Shown here: positions 32,098-40,632 of the stretch, one piece after another
How positions within the stretch are numbered: position 1 is the stretch's first letter
How the letters are laid out: each line of letters starts with the position of its first letter
From: DASUPK01 sp963695805
GTDB lineage: Bacteria > Actinomycetota > Thermoleophilia > Solirubrobacterales > 70-9
Reading direction: 5' to 3'
DNA length: 64,000 nucleotides
NCBI GenBank assembly: GCA_963695805.1
Contig: CAVOHV010000015.1
Location: 124,001-188,000, forward strand
Notes under the pieces: generated by a model
The model's input: only the letters and a program-made list of their open reading frames with translations
What the model was told of the DNA's origin: nothing
Databases searched by the model: none
Translations under genes and position numbers: made by a program

Positions 32098-33086
32098 CAG
32101 CGGCTCCCCTCCAGCGTCTGTAGCGCGGCGCTGACAACGTTCTCGGCGTGCGGGATCGCCGCCTGCTCCATCCGCTTCGAGTAGGGCATGTGGACGTCCG
32201 CGCCGGTGACGCGCTCGACCGGGGCGTCGAGGTAGTCGAACGCCTGGCCCTGGATCAGAGCGGCGAGGTTGGCGCCGACGCCGCCGTGTGGCCAGCCCTC
32301 CTCGACGATCACCACCCGATTCGTCTTCTGCACGGACTTGACGATCGTGCCGAGGTCGAGGGGACGCAGGGTGCGCGGGTCGATCACCTCGGCCTCGACG
32401 CCGTGCTCCTCGGAGAGCGTGCGCGCAGCCTGGAGGGCGACCTCCGCCATTCGCAGAATGCCGACGATCGTCACATCGGAGCCCTCCCGGCGGATGGCCG
32501 CTTCGCCGAAGTTGACGAGACCGTCGCCGTTCTCCGGGACCTCGCCGCGGATGCCGTAGAGGGTCTCGTGCTCGATGAAGATCACCGGGTTGTCGTCCCT
32601 GATCGCAGCCTTGAGCAGCCCCTTCCCGTCTGCCGGTGTGGAGGGGCAGGCGACGAGTAGGCCGGGGATCTGCAGGAACAGCGCCTCGAAGCTGTGTGAG
32701 TGGGTTGGGCCGAGCTGGTGGCCGCCACCGCCCGGCATGCGGATCACCATCGGCACCCGGACCTGGCCGCCGAACATGTATGGAATCGCAGCGGCGTGGT
32801 TGACGATCTGGTCCATCGCCAGCAGGGCGAAATTGACGGTCATGATCTCGACGACCGGCCGCAAGCCTCCCATCGCGGAGCCGACCCCCATGCCGACGAT
32901 CGAGTTCTCCGAGATCGGGGTGTCGCGAACCCGCTTCTCACCGAACTCGTCGAGAAGCCCCTCGGTGACCTTGAAGGAGCCCTGGAAGACGGCGACGTCC
33001 TCACCCATCACGAAGACGTCCTCGTCCCTGCGCATCTCCTCCGCCATGGCGTCACGGAGCGCCTCGCGCATTCGTATGACGGCCAT
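32097..33086 (-). CDS. pyruvate dehydrogenase E1 beta
   Basis: 329 aa from the ATG at 33086 (MAVIRMREALRDAMAEEMRR). Contains FVMGEDVAVFQGSFKVTEGL, RVRDTPISENSIVGMGVGSA, GGGGHQLGPTHSHSFEALF and VIVEEGWPHGGVGANLAALI. It pairs with the E1 alpha encoded just upstream (TGATG overlap) to decarboxylate pyruvate. Homology to the beta subunit at 28102-29067 is clear but the two are not close copies. Confidence 0.88.
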   Translation of the reverse strand: MAVIRMREALRDAMAEEMRRDEDVFVMGEDVAVFQGSFKVTEGLLDEFGEKRVRDTPISENSIVGMGVGSAMGGLRPVVEIMTVNFALLAMDQIVNHAAAIPYMFGGQVRVPMVIRMPGGGGHQLGPTHSHSFEALFLQIPGLLVACPSTPADGKGLLKAAIRDDNPVIFIEHETLYGIRGEVPENGDGLVNFGEAAIRREGSDVTIVGILRMAEVALQAARTLSEEHGVEAEVIDPRTLRPLDLGTIVKSVQKTNRVVIVEEGWPHGGVGANLAALIQGQAFDYLDAPVERVTGADVHMPYSKRMEQAAIPHAENVVSAALQTLEGSR

Positions 33087-34303
33087 CAGTGCACGTCCTC
33101 GGGCCGGGTGTCCGGTTGGTCGCCCTCGGCCTCTCGAAGTTCCTCGTCCTCGGCGTACTCCGCACCGCGCTCTGCCAGCTGCCGGGCGCGGTCGGTGGCC
33201 GTGCGCTCCTCCTCCGCCGCGTGCGAGTCGGGGGAGCGCTCGTCGACGCCGTACCAGCCCGGAACCTGGTCGCCGAGCACGTAGAGGTCGTCGTAGAGCG
33301 AGTCGAGCGGCGGCTCTGGGGAGTTGTCCGCGAACTCGACCGCCTCGGTGACCGTCCTGTCGGCCTCGTCGCGGAGCTCCTGGATCTCGTCTTCGGAGAG
33401 CACCTTCTCCTCCATCAGCCGGCGCGCGAAGGTCTCGATCGGATCCTTGCGCTGCCACTCCTCGACCTCCTCCTTCTCGCGGTAGACCTCGGGGTCGGCG
33501 GCGGAGTGCCCCCGGTAGCGATAGGTGAAGGCCTCGATCATCGTCGGCTTGCGGTCCTCGCGAGCGAGGCGGATGTGCTCGGCTACCGTCTCGCGCACCG
33601 CGAGGACGTCCATGCCGTCGACCCGCACGCCCGGGATGCCCATTCCCTCGGCCTTGTGGGAGAGGTCGGGAACCGCCGAGTGACGCTCGAGCGCAGTCCC
33701 CATTCCGTAGAGGTTGTTCTCGACGAGGAAGACGACCGGCAGGCTCCAGAGGGCCGCCAGATTCATCGTCTCGCCAAAGTTGCCGGTGTTCGAGGCGCCG
33801 TCGCCGAACATGCAGACGGTGACCTCGTCGGTGCCGCGGTAGTCGGAGGAGAGGGCAAGGCCCGCCGCCAGCGGCAGATTTCCGCCGACGATCCCGTAGC
33901 CGCCCATGAAGCGGTGTTCCAGGTCGAAGATGTGCATCGAGCCGCCGCGGCCCCCCGAGGTGCCGTCGACCCGCCCGAAGAGCTCGGCCATCACCCGCTT
34001 GGGATCGGTTCCGCGGGCGATCGCGTGGCCGTGGGTGCGGTAGGTGCCGATCAGGTAGTCCTCGGGGCGCATCACCGAGGTGGTGCCGACGATCGTCGCC
34101 TCCTCACCGATCGCCAGGTGCAGGAAGCCGCCGGCCTTCGCCCGCTGGTATTGGCGTCCGGCCTCCTCCTCGAAGCGCCGGATGAGCATCATCGTCCTGA
34201 GCAGCTCGCGGGAGGTCTCCTCGTCGGGGAGCTTCAGCTTGGCCGGTGCGCCGTCGGTGGTTTCCGCCGTCGCGGGGACCGAGTTGGTCTTGCTTCGGGC
34301 CAC
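33086..34303 (-). CDS. pyruvate dehydrogenase E1 alpha
   Basis: 405 aa. The PDH-type pattern includes RQYQRAKAGGFLHLAIGEEA, YRTHGHAIARGTDP, GRGGSMHIFDLEHRFMGGYG and the thiamine diphosphate motif GDGASNTGNFGETMNLAAL with VVFLVENNLYGMG. The phosphorylation-loop-like YRYRGHSAADPEVYR is present. An acidic, Arg-rich extension of about 70 residues follows the core. As first gene of the E1a-E1b-E2 operon it feeds acetyl-CoA to central metabolism. Pyruvate specificity is inferred from closeness to PDH-type sequences (RYRGHSAADP). Confidence 0.88.
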   Translation of the reverse strand: MARSKTNSVPATAETTDGAPAKLKLPDEETSRELLRTMMLIRRFEEEAGRQYQRAKAGGFLHLAIGEEATIVGTTSVMRPEDYLIGTYRTHGHAIARGTDPKRVMAELFGRVDGTSGGRGGSMHIFDLEHRFMGGYGIVGGNLPLAAGLALSSDYRGTDEVTVCMFGDGASNTGNFGETMNLAALWSLPVVFLVENNLYGMGTALERHSAVPDLSHKAEGMGIPGVRVDGMDVLAVRETVAEHIRLAREDRKPTMIEAFTYRYRGHSAADPEVYREKEEVEEWQRKDPIETFARRLMEEKVLSEDEIQELRDEADRTVTEAVEFADNSPEPPLDSLYDDLYVLGDQVPGWYGVDERSPDSHAAEEERTATDRARQLAERGAEYAEDEELREAEGDQPDTRPEDVH

Positions 34304-34342
34304 GGGCTCAGCCTACTCCGGCGGCAAAAGGTGGTCGAAGAA

Positions 34343-34945
34343 TCAGGCCGCAGCGGCCCGCACGGCCGCCTCGAGGCGGTCGTCACCCCAGAAGAGCTCC
34401 GCGCCCACGGCCACGGACGGGATCCCCTCCAGGCCCAGCGCGAGCGCCTCGTCGGTGGCCGCCCGGAGCCTGTCCTTGACCGACTGAGTCTCGATTCCCT
34501 TCGCCACCGCGTTCGGGTGGAGCTCGCAGGCGGCGGCGGCGATCAGGACGTTGTCCACGTCGCTCATGTCCCTGCCACCCGCGAACACCTGGCGGAAGCA
34601 GGCGAGGGAGAAGGACACGACGCGCCCCGACTCCTTCGCGTAGATGGCGGCCCTGGTGGGGTTGAGGCTGTAGTTGTCGACCGGCCAGCCCCGCGGGTAC
34701 ACGACCTCGGGCAAGCCGCGCTCGGCCGCGCGGCGCTTGATCTCGGTGAGGTTGTCGGGGTCGGGTCCCTCAGGCGGCAGCGACCAGGGTCTGCGGCCGG
34801 TGGTCTGCAGGACGTGGCCGAAGGAGATCGGCTGCCACTCCGGCTGCTCGACCCCGGCCTCGGCGAACAGCCCGCTGATCCGCTCGGCGGCCAGATACGA
34901 GTAGGGCGAGCTGAAGTCGTAGTAGAAGACCGCGCGGTCGCTCAT
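34343..34945 (-). CDS. DsbA-family/HCCA isomerase-like protein
   Basis: 200 aa. The start AVFYYDFSSPYSYLAAERI matches the 2-hydroxychromene-2-carboxylate isomerase/GST-kappa branch of the thioredoxin fold, with Ser instead of a CxxC pair. GIPSVAVGAELFWGDDRLE near the end is the typical cis-Pro and strand region. Members use glutathione-like thiols or act as isomerases of aromatic compounds. It is downstream of the PDH operon's start region on the same strand, with the TMEM175-like gene 7 bp upstream. Confidence 0.8.
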   Translation of the reverse strand: MSDRAVFYYDFSSPYSYLAAERISGLFAEAGVEQPEWQPISFGHVLQTTGRRPWSLPPEGPDPDNLTEIKRRAAERGLPEVVYPRGWPVDNYSLNPTRAAIYAKESGRVVSFSLACFRQVFAGGRDMSDVDNVLIAAAACELHPNAVAKGIETQSVKDRLRAATDEALALGLEGIPSVAVGAELFWGDDRLEAAVRAAAA

Positions 34946-34952
34946 GCTCGTC

Positions 34953-35543
34953 TCACAGGTCAGGGCTCCGCATTCCCGCGACCATGTAGTACGCGGCGAC
35001 CCCGCCGACGATGACCAGTACCACCGCCGGGCTGATGAAGGCCATGCCGACCGCGACGGCGTAGAGCGGGTTCCCGATCGTGAAGCCGACGGACATGCGG
35101 CGGACCTCCTCGTCGGGTATCTCTACGCCGAGCTTGTGACGGTGCGCGACGATGTACGTCCAGAACAGGCCGAAGGCGATGCCCATCGCCAGGAAGGCCA
35201 GCGCGTACACGAGGGCGGCCACCCTCTCGTCGGCGCCGGACTTGAGGTGCTCAGCCATCAACGCCGTCGAGAACGGGATGAAGACGACCGTCATCAAGAC
35301 CAGCAGATTGAGGTAGAGCACGCCTCGATCGGTGCGCTTGAGGTGGTCGAGCAGGCCGTGGTGGTTGACCCAGATGATCCCGATCACCCAGAAGCTGACG
35401 AAGAACGAGGCGAACGAGGGCCACTCCTCCTTGAGCTGATGCCAGAGGTTCTCGCCTTCGGGAACGTTGATCTCGAGGATCAGGAGGGTGATCGCGACCG
35501 CGAAGACCCCGTCGCTGAAGGCTTCGAGGCGGCTGGTCTTCAC
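34953..35543 (-). CDS. TMEM175-family (DUF1211) membrane protein
   Basis: 196 aa. FSDGVFAVAITLLILEINVP is the family's first helix, LWHQLKEEWPSFASFFVSFWV the second region, and IWVNHHGLLDHL the loop seen in most members. About six helices are present. Probable potassium channel subunit. It lies 6 bp after lpd and 7 bp before the isomerase-like gene, all in the same direction. Closer to the family norm than the copy at 1252-1854. Confidence 0.88.
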   Translation of the reverse strand: MKTSRLEAFSDGVFAVAITLLILEINVPEGENLWHQLKEEWPSFASFFVSFWVIGIIWVNHHGLLDHLKRTDRGVLYLNLLVLMTVVFIPFSTALMAEHLKSGADERVAALVYALAFLAMGIAFGLFWTYIVAHRHKLGVEIPDEEVRRMSVGFTIGNPLYAVAVGMAFISPAVVLVIVGGVAAYYMVAGMRSPDL

Positions 35544-35549
35544 CGCTGC

Positions 35550-36917
35550 CTAGGCGTGAATGGCCCAGCCGTCGACGGCGCGGGCTCCGTCGAGAACCGC
35601 CTCCGACATCGTCGGATGCGGATGGATGATCCTCTCGAGCTCCGGATAGCCGCCCTCGAGCGCCATGACGTTGACGATCTCGCTGATCATGTCGCAGGCG
35701 ATGTTGCCGACGATGTGGGCGCCGAGGATCTCGCCGTACTCCGGATCGCCGACGATCTTCACCAGGCCGGCACGATCGTCGTAGACGACCGAGGCGCCGG
35801 CGCCGCCGAGCTTGAACTTGCCGACCTTGATCTGGCGACCGCTCTCCTTCGCCTGCTCCTCGGTCATGCCGACGCTCGCCACCTGCGGGTGGCAGAAGGT
35901 CGCTCCGGGGACGAGGTCGATGTTGACTGCCTCGGTGGGAGCACCGGCGGCGGTCTCGACGGCGACCACACCCTCCTCCTCGGCCTTGTGGGCCAGCGCC
36001 GGGCCGCGGACGAGATCGCCGATGGCGAAGACCCCGTCGGCCGTGGTCCGCTGGAACTCGTCGATCTCGATCTGGCCGCGTTCGCTGGTCTTCACGCCGG
36101 CGGCCTCGAGGTTGAGCGGGTCGGTGTCCGGCCGCCGACCTCCCGCGATCACCAGGTAGTCGGCCTCCACCTCCTTGTCGCCGGCCTTCACCGTGACGAC
36201 GTTCTTCTGCTCGGTGACGCTCTCGACCTTGGTCCCCGTCAGCACGTCCATGCCGTCCTTCTTGAACTGGCGCTCGACGACGCGGGCGATGTCCTTGTCC
36301 TCGAGCGGGAGGATCTGGTCGAGCATCTCGACCAGCGTGACCTCCGTGCCCAGGCGGGAGTAAGCGGAGGCGATCTCCGAGCCCGACGCTCCGGCCCCGG
36401 CGACCACCAGCGACTTCGGCATCGACTCGAGGGAATAGGCACCCCAGGTGTCGATCACTCGGTCAGAGAAGTCGACCCCGGGAATCGGAAGGGCGACGGA
36501 GCCGGTGGCGAGGATGATCGCCTTGGCCTGATGTTCCTCGTCGCCCACCTTGACCTTGCCCGCGCCGGCCAGCGAGGCCTCGCCGTGGAGGAACTCGACC
36601 TTGTTCTTGTTCCAGAGGAACTGGACGCCGTCCTCGAGCGTCTTGGAGACCTTGGCGCGGCGCTCCTGGAGCGCCTTCCAGTCGATCGAGGTACCACTCG
36701 CCTTGATTCCAAGATCGGCTCCCTCCTCGATCACGGTGGAGAAGATCTCGGCCGTGTGCAGCACGGTCTTGGCCGGAATGCAGGCGTAATTGAGGCAGCG
36801 GCCGCCGGCTTTGTCCCGCTCTACGACCGCCGTCTTCTGCCCGAGCTGGGCGGCGCGAATGGCGGCGACATAGCCCCCGGGGCCGCCTCCGATCACGATT
36901 ACGTCGTACTCGGCCAT
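35550..36917 (-). CDS. lpdA: dihydrolipoyl dehydrogenase (E3)
   Basis: 455 aa FAD/NAD flavoprotein. FAD motif IGGGPGGYVAAIRAAQLG at the N-terminus, redox disulfide in GGRCLNYACIPAK (CX4C), NAD motif VVAGAGASGSEIASAYSRLG, second FAD motif FAIGDLVRG, and the C-terminal HPHPTMSEAV that supplies the His/Glu pair. It reoxidises dihydrolipoamide on the E2 subunits. It is the only E3 in the window and probably serves both 2-oxoacid dehydrogenase complexes. Confidence 0.93.
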   Translation of the reverse strand: MAEYDVIVIGGGPGGYVAAIRAAQLGQKTAVVERDKAGGRCLNYACIPAKTVLHTAEIFSTVIEEGADLGIKASGTSIDWKALQERRAKVSKTLEDGVQFLWNKNKVEFLHGEASLAGAGKVKVGDEEHQAKAIILATGSVALPIPGVDFSDRVIDTWGAYSLESMPKSLVVAGAGASGSEIASAYSRLGTEVTLVEMLDQILPLEDKDIARVVERQFKKDGMDVLTGTKVESVTEQKNVVTVKAGDKEVEADYLVIAGGRRPDTDPLNLEAAGVKTSERGQIEIDEFQRTTADGVFAIGDLVRGPALAHKAEEEGVVAVETAAGAPTEAVNIDLVPGATFCHPQVASVGMTEEQAKESGRQIKVGKFKLGGAGASVVYDDRAGLVKIVGDPEYGEILGAHIVGNIACDMISEIVNVMALEGGYPELERIIHPHPTMSEAVLDGARAVDGWAIHA

Positions 36918-36961
36918 CGTCGAGCGACTCTATCGGAGGGAATCAGCCGGCTTCGCCATGA

Positions 36962-36991
36962 AACGGGTTGCGCTGACGCGCACCCTCGCAT
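36962..36991 (+). repeat. palindromic repeat, intergenic copy D
   Basis: AACGGGTTGCGC, loop TGAC, GCGCACCC, TCGCAT on the plus strand, identical to copy A over 30 nt and likewise next to GGCTTCGCCAT. It lies between lpd and the membrane protein gene. Confidence 0.8.
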
Positions 36992-36996
36992 CTGCT

Positions 36997-37593
36997 TCAG
37001 TCCGCCCCCGGCGGCTCGGGCATCTGGATGCGCGCCATCGCCCGGATCATGAAGTAGAAGAGCGCGCCCGATCCCCCCAACAGCAGAAGCGTCCCGACGG
37101 CCTGCAGGACGGAGCTGACGACCACCAGGCCGAAGGCGCTGGCGAGGATCATCAGCAGCAGCAGGGTCTGGAACCCGAGCACGGCCCAGTAGCGGGAGCG
37201 CCACATGCCGATGGTCATCACCCAGAAGACGATCGCGAAGGCGACGATTGGAGCGGGTCTGATCTCGCGGTCGCCCGCGTTCACTCCGGCGATCGCGAGG
37301 ACCGCCGAGACGGTGAAGATCACCCCGAGGACGCCGGCGACGACTGCCCCTACGGTCACCGCCGTGGGCCGCTCGCCCGGCTCGAGCGGCTCGAGCTTCG
37401 CGCGCGCCTCGTCGTTCCTCTCCTCGTAGCGGCGTGCCATTCTCTCCTGGAAGTTCTCGGAGGGCGCCTTATCGCCGTTGCCCTGCTCGGTCGCAGCCGC
37501 CGGCTGAGCTTCGACGGGGACACTCGGGCGCTCCGCCGAGCGGCGCTTGCGCTTCTGCCGCTCGGCTCGCTTTCTGTCGCGGGCGCCGGTCAT
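36997..37593 (-). CDS. membrane protein coupled to thiE
   Basis: 198 aa from the ATG at 37593. About 75 very charged residues (Lys/Arg/Glu) precede four hydrophobic segments (near 78-98, 108-124, 130-150 and 155-180). No family is recognised. The start overlaps the thiE stop as ATGA, so it is translated with thiE. It could help in thiamine-related transport, but the sequence itself shows no transporter motif. Confidence 0.65.
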   Translation of the reverse strand: MTGARDRKRAERQKRKRRSAERPSVPVEAQPAAATEQGNGDKAPSENFQERMARRYEERNDEARAKLEPLEPGERPTAVTVGAVVAGVLGVIFTVSAVLAIAGVNAGDREIRPAPIVAFAIVFWVMTIGMWRSRYWAVLGFQTLLLLMILASAFGLVVVSSVLQAVGTLLLLGGSGALFYFMIRAMARIQMPEPPGAD

Positions 37594-38300
37594 TCGCTCG
37601 GAGCTTCTCGGGCGGCAGGGTCGACCGCATCGAAGAGCGCCGTGGCAGCGGCCCGCGGGTCCTCGGCGTCGCGGATCGCGCGTACGACGCAAAGTCGCTC
37701 GGCGCCGGCCGCCACGACCTCGTCCACGTTGCCGGGATCGATACCGCCGATTGCGAACCAGGGAACCGGCGCGACCTCGGCCGCCGTTCGAACCAGCTCG
37801 AGGCCGGTGGCGGGCCTGCCCTCCTTCGTGGGCGTCTCCCAGATCGGCCCGACGCTGATGTAGTCCACCGGCTCGCTCGCCGCTGCCTCGATCTGCTCGC
37901 GGGAGTGGGTCGAGAGCCCGACGATCGCGTCGGGGCCCATGATGCGGCGCGCCTCGTCGGGGCCGATGTCGTCCTGGCCTACGTGGACACCGTCGGCGCT
38001 CAGCTCGATGGCCAAATAGGGATCGTCGTTCACGATGAAGAGAGCGCTGTAGGTGTTCGCGAGCCGCCGGAAGGTTCGTCCTGACCGCTCGATCACCGCC
38101 TTGGGCTGTTCGCGGTCGCGGAGCTCGACCATCCCGGCGCCGCCGCCCATCGCGGCGTTCAGCATGCGCTCCGGGTCGTCTCCGAGGGGGAGGGCGTCGC
38201 TGACGAAGTAGAGCCTCGCCCAGCGCAGCCGCTGGCGCCGCAGCTCGCCGATCGACTCGGGGGGCGCGAGATGAGAGGAGCCGGGCGCGGCGTCGGTCAC
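37590..38300 (-). CDS. thiE: thiamine-phosphate synthase
   Basis: 236 aa TIM-barrel enzyme joining the pyrimidine and thiazole halves of thiamine. Family motifs are LYFVSDALPLG, GAGMVELRDREQ, FIVNDDPYLAIELSADGVHVGQDD, IVGLSTHSREQ, DYISVGPIWETPTKEG and WFAIGGIDPGNVDEV. It is divergent from the riboswitch-controlled thiO-thiSG genes. The first 25 residues are an unconserved extension, so a later start is possible. Confidence 0.92.
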   Translation of the reverse strand: MTDAAPGSSHLAPPESIGELRRQRLRWARLYFVSDALPLGDDPERMLNAAMGGGAGMVELRDREQPKAVIERSGRTFRRLANTYSALFIVNDDPYLAIELSADGVHVGQDDIGPDEARRIMGPDAIVGLSTHSREQIEAAASEPVDYISVGPIWETPTKEGRPATGLELVRTAAEVAPVPWFAIGGIDPGNVDEVVAAGAERLCVVRAIRDAEDPRAAATALFDAVDPAAREAPSE

Positions 38301-38355
38301 TTCAACTCGCAGCCTAGATCAAGGGATCCAGCACGAAACGAGTGGCTCCTCGGTT

Positions 38356-38383
38356 TTGCCTGCGAGCCCCCTCGCACTACGAT
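38356..38383 (+). promoter_or_regulatory. promoter of the thiamine operon
   Basis: TTGCCT (38356-38361), 16-bp spacer, TACGAT (38378-38383), about 5-10 bp before the riboswitch. Fits sigma-A type elements of Actinobacteria. Confidence 0.55.
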
Positions 38384-38388
38384 GAATG

Positions 38389-38476
38389 GGAACGGGAGCC
38401 CACCACGGGCTGAGAGGGCGGCTGAAGCGCCGCCGACCGTCGGAACCTGATCCGGGTAATGCCGGCGCAGGGAGGT
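38389..38476 (+). promoter_or_regulatory. TPP riboswitch (THI element)
   Basis: Has the conserved GGGCTGAGAGGGCGGC, a variable GC stem, then CCGTCGGAACCTGATCCGGG and TAATGCCGGCGCAGGGA. The 3' closing strand AGGGAGG includes the Shine-Dalgarno of thiO 5 bp before its ATG (38479), so TPP binding probably hides the ribosome site and lowers thiO and thiSG translation. Confidence 0.95.
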
Positions 38477-38478
38477 AG

Positions 38479-39644
38479 ATGGGCAGAGAAGCGGACAATC
38501 GATACGACGCGATCTTCGTCGGCGGCGGCGTGATCGGCCTCGCCTGCGCATGGCGGGCGTCCCAGCGCGGGGCGCGAGTGTGCGTGCTGGAGCGGGACCG
38601 CCCGGCGGCCGGCGCGACTGGAGTCGCGGCGGGTATGTTGGCCCCGGTGGGAGAGGCGTCCTGGGGCGAGGAGCGGCTCCTGGTCTTCAACTTCGAGTCG
38701 CTGGGGCGCTGGCCCGGCTTCGCCGAGCAGCTCGAGAGCGAGGCGGAGCTGGAGGTCGGCTTCTCGCAGTCCGGAGCGCTGCACGTGGCTGTGGATCGCG
38801 ACGAGGCCGAGGAGCTGCGGCGCCGCTTCGAGCTGCATCGAAGTCTCGGACTCGATTCGGAATGGCTGTCCGGGCGTGAATGCCGGCGGCTCGAAGCCGG
38901 GTCTCGCCACGGTCGTTCGCGGAGGCGCCCACGTGCCCGGCGAGGCCAGTGTCGATCCGAGGAAGGCGGTCGCGGCCCTGCTCGCGGCGCTCGATCGCCG
39001 AAGCGTCGCCGTCCATTCCGGCGCGGCGGTGATGGGCGCCGAGCGTCAGGCTGGCGCCTGGCGCGTGGTGACGGCGGATGGACAGGTGCTCGAAGGGTCG
39101 AGCCTCGTGCTCGCCGCCGGCTGCTGGTCGGGCCAGGCGCGCTGGCTGCCCGCGGGCGCTCCTCCGGTCCGGCCCGTGAAGGGTGAGATCCTGACGCTTC
39201 GCGGCTCGGCCGACAAGCCGGCCTGCGATCGCATCGTGGCCGGGGAGCGGGTCTACATGGTGCCGAGGGCGGACGGGCGCCTGATCGTCGGCGCGACTGT
39301 GGAGGAGCGGGGCTTCGACACGACCGTCACGGCCGGCGGGCGTGCACGAGCTGCTGCGCGAGGCCTACCGGGTGATCCCGGAGATCGCCGAGCTCGAGCT
39401 GGTAGAGGCGACCGCCGGCCTGCGGCCCGGTTCCCCCGACAACGCGCCTCTGATCGGGCCCAGCGATGCCGAGGACTTGCTGATCGCGACGGGGCACTTC
39501 CGCAACGGCGTGCTCCAGGCTCCGGTGACGGCGGACTGTATTGCGGCCCTGCTCGCAGGTGAGACGCCCCCGGTCGACCTGGAGCCGTTCTCGCCCCAGC
39601 GGTTCGCCGGGCACCCCGCGGACTCACCGGTGGAGGTCGGATGA
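38479..39644 (+). pseudogene. thiO: glycine oxidase ThiO, reading frame broken twice
   Basis: Three consecutive frames together encode one ThiO. The first has AIFVGGGVIGLACAWRASQR (FAD site) to GRECRRLE. Near 38896 one extra base shifts it, and the second frame continues GLATVVRGGAHVPGEASVDP to FDTTVTAGG. Near 39338 a second extra base shifts to VHELLREAYRVIPEIAEL and LRPGSPDNAPLIGP, then LIATGHFRNGVLQAPVTA. Restored length is about 387 aa, normal for the family. ThiO oxidises glycine to the imine for thiazole synthesis. Operon position and clean homology on both sides suggest sequencing errors, but real loss cannot be excluded. The stop overlaps the next start as ATGA. Confidence 0.8.
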
Positions 39645-40618
39645 ACGTCGAGCTGAATGGCGAGCCGGTCGCGCTCCCGGAGGGGTCCTTCGTCACCGAG
39701 GCGGTTGAGGCTTCGGGCGCGTCCGGGGACCAGCGCGGACTGGCGGTCGCCATCGACGGCGAGGTTGTGCACCGCAGCGAGTGGGGTCGGACCTCGCTGC
39801 GGGAGGGGCAGAAGGTGGAGGTCCTGGCCGCGATCCAGGGTGGCGCCGAGAACGGGTTCGAGCTCGGCGGTCGAAGCTGGGGCTCCCGGTTGATAGTCGG
39901 GACCGGCGGCTTCCGCTCGCTCGAGCAGATGGAGGAGGCCCTGATCGCATCGGGCACCGAGATCGTCACGGTGGCTCTACGCCGGGTCGATCCCGAGGCC
40001 GAGGGATCCGTCGTGGACGTGATCCGGCGCCTCGGTGTCTTCGTCCTGCCGAACACCGCCGGGTGCTACACGGCGCGGGACGCCGTGCGCACGGCGAAGC
40101 TCGCCCGCGAGGCGTTCGAGACCGACTGGGTGAAGCTCGAGGTGATCGGCGACGATCGGACGCTCCTCCCCGACGCGGTGCAGCTGGTGGAGGCTGCCGA
40201 GACCCTCGTCGACGACGGCTTCACGGTGCTGCCCTACACCAACGACGACCCGATTCTCGCCCGGCGGCTGGAGGAGGCGGGGTGCGCGGCGGTGATGCCG
40301 CTCGGATCGCCGATCGGGTCAGGGATGGGGATCCGCAACCCGTACAACATTCAGATCATCGCCGAGCGCTCCGGAGTGCCGGTGATCCTCGACGCCGGGA
40401 TCGGCACCGCCTCGGATGCGGCCCTGGCGATGGAGCTGGGCTGCGACGCCGTCCTGCTCGCCAGCGCGGTCTCGCGCGCCGAGGATCCCGTGGGAATGGC
40501 GACCGCGATGCGCGCCGCGGTCGAGGCCGGCTGGGCCGCTCGGCAGGCCGGGCGGATCCCGCGGCGCCTGCACGCCGAGGCCTCGACCTCACTCGAGGGA
40601 AGGCCGGAGCTCTCCTAG
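39641..40618 (+). CDS. thiG: ThiS-ThiG fusion: sulfur carrier and thiazole synthase
   Basis: 325 aa. Residues 1-68 are a ThiS ubiquitin-like domain (MNVELNGEPVALPEGSFVTE, ending VLAAIQGG with Gly67-Gly68). Residues about 73-325 are ThiG: LGGRSWGSRLIVGTGG, VLPNTAGCYTARDAVRTAKL, DWVKLEVIGD with Schiff-base Lys165, and GIGTASDAALAMELGCDAVL. ThiG builds the thiazole ring with sulfur donated by ThiS thiocarboxylate. In the fusion the Gly-Gly is not a free C-terminus, so cleavage or another sulfur route is needed. GGAGG precedes the ATG. No thiF or thiC lies in the window. Confidence 0.92.
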   Translation: MNVELNGEPVALPEGSFVTEAVEASGASGDQRGLAVAIDGEVVHRSEWGRTSLREGQKVEVLAAIQGGAENGFELGGRSWGSRLIVGTGGFRSLEQMEEALIASGTEIVTVALRRVDPEAEGSVVDVIRRLGVFVLPNTAGCYTARDAVRTAKLAREAFETDWVKLEVIGDDRTLLPDAVQLVEAAETLVDDGFTVLPYTNDDPILARRLEEAGCAAVMPLGSPIGSGMGIRNPYNIQIIAERSGVPVILDAGIGTASDAALAMELGCDAVLLASAVSRAEDPVGMATAMRAAVEAGWAARQAGRIPRRLHAEASTSLEGRPELS

Positions 40619-40632
40619 GGCCGCCCGGCGGA

